NCBI GenBank assembly: GCA_013396635.1
Contig: WBMW01005746.1
Coordinates: forward strand, 497,362 to 561,361
Direction: 5' to 3'
DNA length: 64,000 bases
Origin: Penelope pileata
Lineage: Eukaryota > Chordata > Aves > Galliformes > Cracidae
A program made the translations under genes and the position numbers. Positions 13,091 to 24,275 of this stretch are shown here, piece by piece; position 1 is the stretch's first letter; each line of letters starts with the position of its first letter. The notes beneath the pieces are model-generated. The model ran no database searches and was not told the DNA's origin. It was given only the letters and a program-made list of their open reading frames with translations.

Positions 13091-16000
13091 TCTTCATTTT
13101 TTCATTAGTTTCTGTTATTTTCTATAAAGAACAACAAAAGAGGATAGCAGCAGACACCAGGATTTCTCAGTGGTTTTTTTGTGTGTGTGTGTGTGCAAAG
13201 TTTTCTGGTATAAATAGCAATAGATTACTTAATAAATATGGAAATTATTAGGTTTTTACCATTCACCAGTGACCACTTTGGCTTTAAAGATTGCACTAAA
13301 AAAAAAGTAGGTATTTTCTGTGTACAGAGAGCTCTGACATTGTTACAGTTGCTATAGAGAGGAAAAAGGATTTTTATCACAGGCTGGGCCATGTGCTGCA
13401 CAGCTGGAGCTCCATCTGACTCGAGAGAGGCTGGTATCACCCCTTCAGCTTCTACTTCAGTAGAGATGTAGTACTGTGGGAAAATGCAACTGCTTTTCCC
13501 ATCTGTAATGGACTTCTTGTGAGCTGAACGCAGCGGTTGTTTGGAACACTTGCTTGGATAGTGGATCCTTCATGTTAGTGAGGCTAGCAAATCGTATTAA
13601 AGGAACAATTTTTAACAGTGTTTTAATGAGTAAGTTAATTTAAAATGATACATACTCCTGTTTACAGTAGTATCCTTTTTATATATGTTTAGTAAAAGGA
13701 GGGAAACAGGAAGAGATGCAATAAAATGACACCTAAATATTCCGTTTAGATAAATGGATATCATATTTTGGGCCAGATATTGGCCATATTTATTATGGTT
13801 CACTGATCTTGTTCCTTGAGCATATAAGCTGTGCTAATTGATGCAAATACGTTTCCTGTAAGTGAATTCAGAAGCCATTTGTCATGGCTAAGTTGGTGGT
13901 AACATACACAACCATCAGTAGGAATGGCAGCTTAATGAGTTCCACTTTGATAACCCTGTTATTTTGCAGAGATACTTAATAACAGCACTCTGGTTGCTAT
14001 CAAAAAACAATTTAGCAAATTTATTAGTTTGAAGAAGGATGTTAATTATGTGAAATTGTCCAGTACAAATCACTTGGATGCTGTGTTTGACTCTCTCCTA
14101 GCGCTGATAGCTACATGAAGAATCACACATTGTTTTGAACAAGTGCTAAAATTCCCAGAAAATTCTGTGAATCTTTGGGTGAAGCAGTAAAAATATCTTG
14201 TATCTGTTAATCTTGTTCTTTCACTCAGCCTGCTGCAGCAGTGTTGAAGGTTATGTAAGAACAGGGAAACTTTTCTTAAAAACCAGAGCTTCCAGTGAAC
14301 AGATCAGAGCTTGACTACTGAATCGTCTTTCCCATTTGGACTTGACACTGTGCTTTTTCTTTGTTGTTTATTGAGTTCAGGGAGGAAAAAAAATGAAGAT
14401 AAGGTAGCACAGCCTCCCCTTAGTGCTGTGTGGCTTCACAGGTTGCAAGATCTAGCCTGTTTCTAGATAGTTTGGCTTATATTCTGAACAGTGCTGTGCC
14501 AGCTTTGGAAATGAAAGGCTTGTGATAACCACTGGCATAAACCTCTAGGGCAAACAGCCAAGGTGCAGACATGTTGCTACATTTTGACATATGGAAGGTT
14601 TCTAATCACAACAGGACTGTTTTTTTCTCATTTATTAGCACACCTCTGCACAGCCCACCAGTGGGATCAGTCATGGAGAAAATCTGGCTTTTACAAGTGC
14701 AAGAACCAGAAATAAAAGTCTAGTGGACAAGGTACTGTCCCTATGTTTCTTCTTGCCAGAGCTACATGATTCCAGAAAGGAGCAAAAGAGAAGAGGTCCT
14801 TTGTGTGTGTAAGATGTGGCAGGTTGCAGTCACGTTTTCCTTGTGAGCATATGGAGCTAAACTGGGCTGAGATTATCCACAAATCTCATTTTCCCTTGTC
14901 ACAGATGATATTAAGAGCTTTCTGGAGGGATTACAAGGACTTTGTTCTGTCTTCTGTGTTGAGTTGTGATTGCGTGGCATTGTCACGCAGCAAGAGGGGT
15001 AAAGGAGGCTGCTGTGCCTGGCACAGCACGTTCTGGTCTGCCTGTCTAGCATCGTTACTTTTACATATCTTAGACATGTAAAAGACATTTCACCAGCAAA
15101 AAATTTTTCTCAGCTGACTTTTGTATTAGCACAACTCTTTCTTTTGCTGTAGAAAGCGCTTTCAATAATTTATTGAAGAGGAAACTGAAGTTGTGTTCCA
15201 GAGGAAGCTCTACAGTTTTAAATACTAGTTAAGCAATCCAGTACAAGTACATATTAAAATCTTCAAGAAAAGTCCATTGCCTTGAACGTTGTAGTGCAAT
15301 GAACATTCCCTTGAGCATCATAAGTCCTTTTCTCCGTAGTAGACTTTAACACCCCATGAAAAAATCAGACCATCTTCTGTTCAGAAGACCTTTAACATGG
15401 ATTAGGCAGTATCTGGTAGTGAAAGAATCCTATCAATGTAACTGTTCGTCCTAGTCAAGACCAGAACCTGCTCACTTCTTGTTGGATGGAGATGATAAAA
15501 AGGAGAGGCAATCTTGGAGATAACTAAGCATCTGTGTAGAACATAAACAAAATGTATCTAGGAAATTACCGAACTTAAAGTGCCTCACTAAAGAAAGTTT
15601 GAAATAAGAAAAACGTTAAGAAATAGTGTGTGTATGAGAGATGAAAAGAGGCTGAGGGGAAAATTCCCTGATGGTCAGCAGTATCTATAGCCAAAGCAGC
15701 CCCCATGCTGCAGCACTATCACATGTATGGGATGTCATGGTAGTATTCAAGCCTGTGCTTGACCAAGGCATAGCCCAAGGCTGACATCCCTTTGCTAGAT
15801 GTAGAGAAAGGGCTTGGTGACCCCCAGCTGTGTGTCTGTGCATGCATGCTCTAACCCTGAACTCCATGTGTGTCTGAGTTACTCATGGTATCGCAGGGAC
15901 GGGCTCTGTAGTACAGCAGCCTGCTGGTACTGTCCTATGGGTACAGCACTAGACCCATATCTTCTTGGTGATATAGTGTGATGGGCAACCAGCCTCCAAC

Positions 16001-17088
16001 ATGCTGTGCTTCTCCTATCTAGGACTTCTGTGAGGGGAATGGGGATGGGAAAAGAGTTTTTACTTCATTTATAGCCTTTTTTCATTTGTATTGTTCAATC
16101 GTTCCTTTAAGTATCCTTTACACCACTATATCATTTCTAACTATGTTGTTTGGGGTTAGAGTTCTACTTCACTGCATTTCCTGAGGCATTCAATGTGAAC
16201 ACTAGCCTTAAAGAATATGAAAAGTTAGTATTTCTGCTGAAGGGGTATTTTATTAGGCTTTTCTGTTTTGCTTGCTGTGTCATTAGCACGTTAATAGCTG
16301 TGTATTTTAAGAACAGTAAAATACATGTCTCTGTACTGTACAAGATAATGTGAGACATTAAAAACAGTGGATTCTCTGTCTCCCTCTAAGCTCTAGGTAG
16401 CTGTATCATGTGACCTCCTTTTTGGTCCATGGCTATAAAAACACCCCATCCTTTAAACATAGAGGTTACCTTGAATAACCCATCCCTACACAGAGCTATA
16501 TTGCTAGCTTTCCAAATCATACAAATTACTCTGAAGAGAAACCGCAATGGAAGCAGTCCAAAATCACATTCTTGGCTCAGCCCATCATACCCATAGTTAT
16601 TTGCCAGTTCCCTTTTCCTTGAATTTCCAGCATAGTTTATAAAAATGTTTATATGTGTCACATTGAACACTGGAACCAATGTTATTTTTTTCAAGTTCTT
16701 TGTTTGCTGCTACCAAGATAGTGTTAAGAAGGAACAAATGAATGTAAATCCATCTATAGATCAAATTTATTGTGTTAAACAAAACTGGTTTTATTTTGTT
16801 TGTATGCTCCTTGTAATGAAGGTTGTAATTCTATACTTGGAAAATAAGCATAGGAATCATAAGACGGAAAACATATCTTTGTGATGCGCTGCAAGGTGTC
16901 TCGTGGTTGTTCAAAGCCTCAATCACTCAGGAATTCTGGGTCATTGAAATACTTTGCAGGAGGTGTTTCTTGAAAAGGTAGATGGTAATTCGGCAGCATA
17001 CGTGTTGTAGTTTATATTGTACTGTACAGTGCCCCATTAAAGAAAACTTATTGCTCCGTGATAGCGTGAGAATGCAAATCTGTTCTTA
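13091..17088. other. Unique DNA, no gene recognised
   Basis: Apart from the GT microsatellite I see only short, stop-rich frames. The frames at 14.80-15.09 kb overlap on both strands and have no splice-site support, so they are not treated as coding. Confidence 0.55.
13181..13195 (+). repeat. (GT)7 microsatellite
   Basis: A run of GT dinucleotides follows a T-rich stretch just downstream of the CR1 copy. It is potentially length-polymorphic. Confidence 0.95.
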
Positions 17089-17089
17089 G

Positions 17090-17214
17090 CCAAGTATTTG
17101 GCAGATGAAAGGAAAGATACAGAAAAAATACTCTGTAAACAGGAAAGATTAGAAATATTTCAAAAAGTGCCCAAATATCAAGGAGAAAGTTTCTGGTGTG
17201 CTTAAATGAGAGAG
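17090..17214 (+). other. Possible exon or exon relic (low confidence)
   Basis: A plausible acceptor (CTGTTCTTAG) at 17089 and a good donor (AGAG|GTAAGC) at 17214/17215 bracket one open frame. It reads AKYLADERKDTEKILC, then ERLEIFQKVPKYQGESFWCA, then a TAA stop three codons before the donor. The frame is also open upstream to 17065. The peptide is charged and protein-like, but A-rich DNA favours K/E codons and a 40-50 codon frame is common by chance. If real, the TAA means a terminal or decayed exon. The product is not recognised. Confidence 0.2.
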
Positions 17215-17900
17215 GTAAGCAGCATATTGCTTAAGCCATTTAGAAGAAGCTAAGGATTAGATTATGTTATCCTTCTGTATCTGGTATGTCCCATGAGTCC
17301 TGAAACAAATCTATTAGAAGCCAGTTGGATTAGGAAAAGAGGATGTTATTCTGCAGAGGTAAATGTATCATAATCTCACTATTAAACGGTAAATCCTCTG
17401 AAGGATTTTTTTTCTACAGTATTTTGGCACAGTTATGTTATTGCTATTGTTAACCGCAACAGACCACATAGTAGGTTTGAATTATAAAGAGAACTACTTC
17501 CTCCTGTAAAAGCAGATAATACAATTCCAGATCCTGAAAAATGAAACACTTGTATGTTTAATCTCAGAGTTTAATTTCCTCTCTGTTCATGGGAAGGACA
17601 GATGCATTGGTGGTTTCAACATTCACTGCATCAGCTTACACTGCAGTCTGTTCCATGACTTCTTTTGCTTCTTAATGCTTCATACAGCAACTTCTTGAGT
17701 GGCCTCAGTCTGCACTTGGAAACATTACGGATTCTGAACATTGCAGACTAGATACAACCTTTTGGTATCAGCCACTTATGGTTATTTATACTTCCATAAA
17801 TATTGAGATGATGATTGTTTTTACACTTTTTTTATATTCCTATGTGAATATGGTTATTTATTCATATTTTAAATTTTTCTCTTAAATTATTAACGTAAAA

Positions 17901-18215
17901 TATAGAACAGTTCTGTTGGAAGAGATCTTCAAAAATCATTGAGTACAGCTGCATGACCACTTCAGGGCTAACAAAAAATTAAAGCACGCTATTGAGGGCG
18001 TTGTCCAAATGCCTCTTGAACACTGGCGGGCGTGAGGAACCAACTGCCTCCCAGGAAGCTTGTTCCAGTGTTTGGCTACCCTCACGGTAAAGAAATTTTC
18101 CTCATGTCCAGTCTGAACATCACCTGGCACAGCTTTGTGCAATTCCCTTGCATCCTGTTCTCAGTTCCCAGGGAAGCGACCAGCAACACCCTCTCCTCTT
18201 CCCTTCCTCAGGAAG
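17901..18215 (-). mobile_element. Old CR1 LINE fragment
   Basis: In minus orientation it ends with GAAGATCTCTTCCAACAGAACTGTTCTATA, a diverged CR1 3' end. Upstream lie the CR1 phrases for the last coding segment (minus-strand CTTTACCGTGAGGGTAGCC and ACTGGAACAAGCTTCC). Divergence and lost tail octamers indicate an old insertion. The ORFs at 17936-18142 and 18032-18256 are shadows of it. Confidence 0.85.
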
Positions 18216-20243
18216 ATGTAGAATTAATGCCACAATTAAAAATTCCATATATTTAGGCTAGAAACAACAACATACATATTACTTGAATGACTAGTAACAA
18301 CATAAATAACAAGTGTGAAACAGTCCAAGTAATATTTCACAAATTCTTTGGGTAAAGTTTGTTCATCTACAGCCCTTTCCCATAGCCCAAGTGAAGCTGA
18401 TGAGAATCTGGGGCTTTGGCTCAGGCAATTCAATTGTCTATTGCACAATTACAATAAAAAAAAAATCTCCACAGTAGTCTGTTTGGAAACAGCTGGTAAT
18501 TGGAAAAAGAGCTGAATTTGTCAGCAAATGTATTTGTCAGCACTGATTTCAGAGTTGTGCTTGTTACATGGTGTACGTGTTGTAAATGGCATTTATTCCC
18601 TTCCATGAGAAGTTACAGAGTCTATGTCCAACTAGTTTCTTCAGTGGCTCTTGTACAGAGAGCAAGGTGTTCTGTGGTACGCGTCCATTGAATGTTAAAT
18701 GCAACACAGCACAGAAATTTATTATTGCATATAAACAGATCGTTTTCCAATTGCTTTATCAGAACTCAGTTCTAGTCTCACAGTAGGTACATATTTGTGA
18801 CAAGTGGATTTACATTCCAGTAACTGACTTACAGTTCATCTATTAATCAACGGAGATGCTAAGTATTCTCTCACCAGTTGAATGATGACACTTTTGTGAG
18901 CAAGAAATATCCTCATTAAAACTATAGGGTTTTTTTTATTTATTCATTTATATTTAGCTTAAGAACTATTGTTTTCTTTAAAGTACATTTTATAAGTAGT
19001 CAATTGTGAACTCAGATTAGGCATCCAATTTCATAGTTCCCTATGGCAGATAGAACATACAGGGTAGTGACTGTAGCTCATGGAGGAGATGATTGAATTC
19101 CCATGCTTTTTTATATCCTGTTTACAGGTTCAAATATCTCCTCTGAATTTATCTGCATTTCCAGAAGTCTGCCTGTCAGAACTGTGCAGAATCCTTGGCT
19201 ACAGCCATGCACTCCGGTGTGATAGCACAGACACCTCCTCTGCCTGTGCAATTTAAGTGCTGCCGTTCTTGCACTTTCTCAGGTTTCCCTTTTAAGGTAG
19301 CAAGAGCCTGGAGCTCATGGTCATTCCCTTGTTTCCCACACTGTGTGTCTATCTTTTTTTCATGAGAAAGTGGATGTAAAACAAACTATTATCTTCAGTC
19401 CTGTTGGTAAGCTGAGCTGTGACATTGTCAAGACACAATTATTTTTCTGGTCTGAGGCTTGTACACCCTTTCTTCTTTACCATTTGTGGTTTGAAGGTTC
19501 TAATACTAAACGTTCATGAATGACCTGTTAGTCACCTCTTGGGTCTTTTGTTTCTTTGTTATTTTTTCCCAAGTTAGTTTCTGTTCTTTTTCTTCCCACT
19601 TGTTGCATTTAACCCTGAGCAAGTACTTCTGGAGCCCAGCCATTCTGTAGTGAAAACACGACAGCCTCCTGTTCCTTCTAACGTTGCCTATCTTTCTGTG
19701 GTCTGTGAGAAGTGACAGGAATTACTGTTGGTATATCTCAGTCCTGGCCAGTGTCTCTCAGTGCTTCTGTTATTTGGGCAACTATAAAACCGGGAAAAGC
19801 TATCGTATAGTCACTGACATGAAGCAAAATGCAAAGCATAAAGGTGAATTAATAAAGTCTCTTGTGAAGTACAACAAAAAACTGGAACGCTGCAAAACCA
19901 GTTTTGTTGCAAATAATTTTTGTTCCCCGTAGCAACAGCATCTGTCGTTTTCTGCCATGAGATGCAGAGAGTTCTTATTTCTCTCAGTCTCATAGAAATC
20001 TATGAAGCCAGTTCAAATCCAGATTTGGATTCCTAAGATCAGGTGGAAAGAAAATGGGATAGGGAGAAGCTGTGAATCTCACTATAGCCCTCTGCACTGC
20101 TAGGGTGAAAAGATGCATAACAGGCTCTGAGCGAGGGAAATCCTCCCCCACATACTCCTGCTATGATCACTTCTTGCCTATAGCAGCTACCATGTTTTAT
20201 TGCACATCCTATGTGCTGTACTTTTTTTTCCACAACTTTTCAG
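18216..20243. other. Unique DNA, no gene recognised
   Basis: No repeat recognised. A plus-strand open frame at 19684-19932 contains a lysine-rich, protein-like stretch (YRIVTDMKQNAKHKGELIKS), but it has only a weak internal donor and is not called. Confidence 0.5.
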
Positions 20244-20425
20244 ATTATGGCTTTTCTTACTTGTGTTGGCACAGGATTTTGCCTTTGTGATATACCCGCA
20301 ATGATCTGTAATCCACGGAATGGTCTGGAAGCACTCGAGTTTACACGTGAATCCCCTACATTAACGTGTGGGTATGTGGTCTTTGACATGAGTTGTTTTG
20401 CAATCACCAATTTTGTAATCGCCAG
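20244..20425 (+). CDS. Candidate internal exon, product unknown
   Basis: A 182-base segment is bracketed by textbook splice signals: a long pyrimidine tract ending CTTTTCAG at 20243 and the donor GCCAG|GTAAG at 20425/20426. It is open in one frame for 60 codons plus two bases. It begins IMAFLTCVGTGFCLCDIPAM and ends YVVFDMSCFAITNFVIA, with seven cysteines. The other two frames have stops. About six CpG dinucleotides occur here in a CpG-poor neighbourhood, which fits selection. No partner exon with matching phase is identified nearby and I do not recognise the peptide; a chance exon cannot be excluded. Confidence 0.35.
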
Positions 20426-21810
20426 GTAAGCAGCATTTGGTAGAATTAAATGCTAAAGTGCTAGAATATCAGTGCTTCACTGTGATGCCTAACAATAAGA
20501 AAAAAGCCAGTGGTGCGTGTTTGATTAGTTGTGAAATCAGAAATGATGATGGCATTGTTTGTGATACATAAGCTGTCTGCTACAAGTGAAAGCATATTGT
20601 CTTTTATGTGTCTTTTTCTTTACCCTAACATGGAATAAATATTTTCTTTCATTGTCCTGTTGTTTATGAAACTTCTCTTTGTGCTATTGAGGACAATGTT
20701 TTACACTGGCAGACTTTTCAGTATCAATGCACTGCTTCAATCTACAACCTTTGATCTAAGGGATGGACAGTGCACAGCCTGGCTCATTACAAGGAAGCAC
20801 CCTTACTGGGATACTTACAATGTAAAACTTAAAGAGTAATGGAAAACTTGAAGTCAAAATGATCTCATCTGTACGTGCCCCATTATCACAAGTGGAAGCT
20901 GGCTGAATTTTTGCCTGTTGCAGTTTTTCTACTGGTAATTATCATGTCAAGACTGAAGATATTCTATCCACAGGGAGTTAGTGGATACTCTGCTTTTGAA
21001 AATATTCTGCATGCATGATAAGACTTCCTTCTCTGTTAGCTTGGTTATCATTTTGACTACTTCTTTTGAAGTAAGAAACAGATGGCAGCATTCACTGTAA
21101 TAAGTGCTGAAAAACATGCCAGCCAATTAGGAAGGCTTCAACTGACTGAAAACCTGGAACCTTTTCTAATATTTTGGTGATTTTTCCCCCCCGTGTATAT
21201 AGAGGAAATTTTTTATTTATCATTTTTTAATAGAATCATAAAATTAGAGATTAAAGGAATGTTAGGTCATTAAATCTCTAATAATGAACCCGGAAAAAAA
21301 GCCGGAGGAATAGTTTGATTTTTTTTCTCCAAGAGTTCATTACTGTCTGTCAAAAAATAAGAAACCCAAAAAAGCAAATAGCTGTGTTAATGTAAACTCT
21401 GTCCCTCACCTGAATGTCCTAGTATTAACTGGTTTTGTATATTGCCTTTGAACATTCACTCATCTTTCAAACTCCAGCACATCAGATGACATCTTCCAAC
21501 AGCTGGTGTTGCAAACATCAGGTCTTTAACTATTTCTTAGACATTTTATTAGGTGTCATGTTCCAGAAACTCTGAAATTGCCATTCCACCTTCTCAACCG
21601 TGTTCTGTGACAGGTCCCCCACTCAGCTTTGGGAAGTCCTCTTCATCAGGGAACGTTCTTTGTTCTTTGATTTCCTACCAAAGTCAAGATTGCTTCTGAA
21701 AATGCAGGTTATGACCTGTAAGTGCCTTGTGGAGAATCATTAACTGCTGCATCCTTTTACTTCTTTTAGCAATTGGAGCTATTGAGAATATGACCCCAAA
21801 AATGACATTT
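20426..21810. other. Unique AT-rich DNA
   Basis: Possible intron. It has no recognisable repeat and only short frames. Confidence 0.5.
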
Positions 21811-22082
21811 CATAGAATCAGAATGATTTGTTTTGGAAGGGACCTTAGAGATCATCTTGCTCCAACCCCCCTGCTATGGGCAAGGACACCTCCCGCTAGA
21901 CCAAGCTGCTCAAAGCCCCATCCAGCCTGGCCCTAAATACTTCCAGGGAGGGGGCATCCACAACCTCTCTGGACAATCTGTTCCAGTGTGTCACAGTGAA
22001 GAATTTCTTCCTTATATCTAGTCTAAATCTACCCTCTTCCAGTTTATAACCATTACCCCTTGTCCTATCATTACATGCCATT
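21811..22082 (-). mobile_element. CR1 LINE 3' end fragment, 5'-truncated
   Basis: The minus strand carries the same CR1 3' segment as at 11911-12174 (ATGCCCCCTCCCTGGAAGT, GGTGTCCTTGCCCATAGCAG, GGTCCCTTCC) with the tail TTCTGATTCTATG. It stops near TGTAATGATAGGACAAGG. The two copies have the same orientation and lie about 9.9 kb apart. There is no coding potential; the ORFs at 21833-22081 are CR1 shadows. Confidence 0.95.
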
Positions 22083-23749
22083 GTAAAATTTTGTGTTCTG
22101 TGATTTTATTCCCTGGTTTTGTAGTGTTTTGGTAATTTTTGTGAGATACCGTGGAGCCCTGTCCTTGCTGTTTCACTGTTCTGTTTCAGAGACAGAGCTA
22201 TGCAAGTTCACTGTTTCAGGATTTTCAGCTCAAATTCTATTTTGCCTTCTATGTTATTGCCTTCTGTAGCAACCTTTCTTTGCTGTTCTTAACGTTATAC
22301 TCTCTAAATGTGTATGGTAATACCATTACATGTATTTATCTGCTAACCTTTTGGTGATACTCTTTTTCAATGACTTTCCAATTGTAGTCAATGAGCTTCT
22401 AAGAATGTGACTTAAAGCAAAATGGGTGACACTTATGAAGGTAGATATAGTCTATGAAAGATGAAATTTTGCTTCAGGCACTAAAGCAATTTTCTGAGCT
22501 TCACATCAGCTCTTATCAGACCCAGTCTGTTGTTCCTAAATGAAGATACTCGGCATGTTTATGAGTGACTATGGTCACTCTAGGAAGCATTTGGTAGTAG
22601 TTAAGGGTGAAGTAGTGATTGTTCTTCAAAATTAGAAACAACTGGTAACTCTCCAATGATGATTTAAAGTTCTTTTTAAATTCTTTCAAACCACAAAGCT
22701 GTGTGTATTCAGTGATTGAATGCATTTGAACTTATGGAACTTTTCATTTAATGTTGGTCTCCATTTTTTTTGGCTGAAGCCCAAGCCTCACATCTTCTAG
22801 TTGCAGGATTCCTTTCTGCAAACTCCATCCTTTGCTGAAGGATCAGTGTAACATGAGACCATCTCTGCTTCCCAGCAGGCAGCATATTAGAGATCTGAAT
22901 GTTGACCAGCTGCAAAGACAGGTGTTATTCTCCTTTTCTTTACTCTTCTCCCTTTACTTCATCTTCTAACTTCCCTAACATTCTGTCAAGTCCAGAATAA
23001 AATGAATGGGTAAATTTTATTAGCTTGGAAAAAGCTCTAATTCAGATGGTGTGGAGATGGGGATTTTGGTCTGAAGTTGAATGCTCTTAACCTTGTTTGC
23101 CACATTTTCATTTAGCCCCCAAATGGCTTTCCAAAATGGAAAGCTAGCTCGTAAGGAACAGTGCAGCAATCAAAAGCAATCCACATTTATCACCAACAGT
23201 GCCATACTGCAGATGCTGCAGAATCCTTGAGGTTTGGCTACTTTACTCTGCTTCCCTGCCATAAAAGAGCTGGACACAAATGCCTACTGGTAAAATACAC
23301 AAGCAATCATTGCATCTCCCTCATCTGTATCTACTCCACATACATTTTACCATTGTGTTGGGTCTAACCCCCTGCAGTCATGGAGCAATGTGAATCAGGG
23401 CCTGTTTCTGCTGTGTTCAGGGGTCTGTAAGATGTGCAAGAAAGTGAGGTCTGAAAGGGGAATTCAGTGAAAGCCAGTCCAAAACTTGGTCTAGTTTCTT
23501 GGCCCTTTACTGAAGAAATGTATCTCTTCCTTCTGTTTCTGTTCATATGGCATGCTTTCAGTATTCTGTTTAATGACTAAATCACAGCCTCCTCTGCCAC
23601 AACCGTTTTCTCATGCTTCCCTGTACAGTATGACATACACCTTTCGTGTTTTACAAGTCATACATTTTAATACATTTTAGGAGCAGATTGTTTCTCAGAG
23701 GAGGGCAACTTTTCTAATAATTAAAAAAAGAAAAAAAGAAAAAGTTAAT
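22083..23749. other. Unique DNA ending in an A-rich tract
   Basis: No gene recognised. The A-rich stretch 23720-23743 (TTAAAAAAAGAAAAAAAGAA) immediately precedes the CR1 fragment at 23750. Confidence 0.5.
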
Positions 23750-24275
23750 CGAGAGTAGTGAACATGGATTCACCAAGGAGAAGTCATGCTTGACCAGTCT
23801 GGTAGCCTTCCATGGTGTCATGACTGGCTGCGTAGACTAGAAGAGAGCAGTGGATGTAGTGTTCCTTAATTTAACCAAGACATTTGACACTATCTCCCTT
23901 AACTTTCTCGTAGGTAAGCTTAGGAAGTGCGGGACAGATGGGTGGACATTGAGGTGGATTGAGAACTGGCTGACTGATAGAGCTCAGAGGGTTGTGACCA
24001 GTGGCACGGTGTCTAGTTGGAGGCCTGCTGCTACTGGTGTTCCCTAGCAGTAGGTACTGGGTCCGATCTTGTTCAGTATCTTCAGCACAGCATGGATGAA
24101 GGGATAGAATGTACCCTCAGCAAGTTTGCTGATGTTACAAGGCTGGGAGGAGGGGCTGACACGCCAGAAGGCTGTGCTGCCATTGAGAGACCTGGACAGG
24201 CTGGAGAGTTGGGTGGAGAGAACCTGATGAGGTTTAACAAGGGCAATGTAGAGTCCATGACTGGAGAGGAATAAC
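23750..24275 (+). mobile_element. Internal CR1 LINE fragment (reverse transcriptase region)
   Basis: The translation of 23850-24047 matches the non-LTR reverse transcriptase order of CR1: DVVFLNLTKTFDTISLNFLV (normally LDFSKAFDTVSH), then WTLRWIENWLTDRAQRVV, SSWRPAATGVP, then, after in-frame stops, LGPI-type sequence. The catalytic FADD motif has decayed to FADV in KFADVTRLGG. Both ends are missing, including the 3' end that normally defines a CR1 insertion, so this is a fragment left by deletion or recombination, not a simple insertion. It is inactive. Confidence 0.93.

Noticed and set aside
20244..20300. Second frame of the 20.2 kb segment (LLVLAQDFAFVIYPQ), reminiscent of a sodium-dependent neurotransmitter transporter loop
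   Set aside because: The frame stops after 19 codons and what follows does not continue the family pattern; the resemblance is too short.
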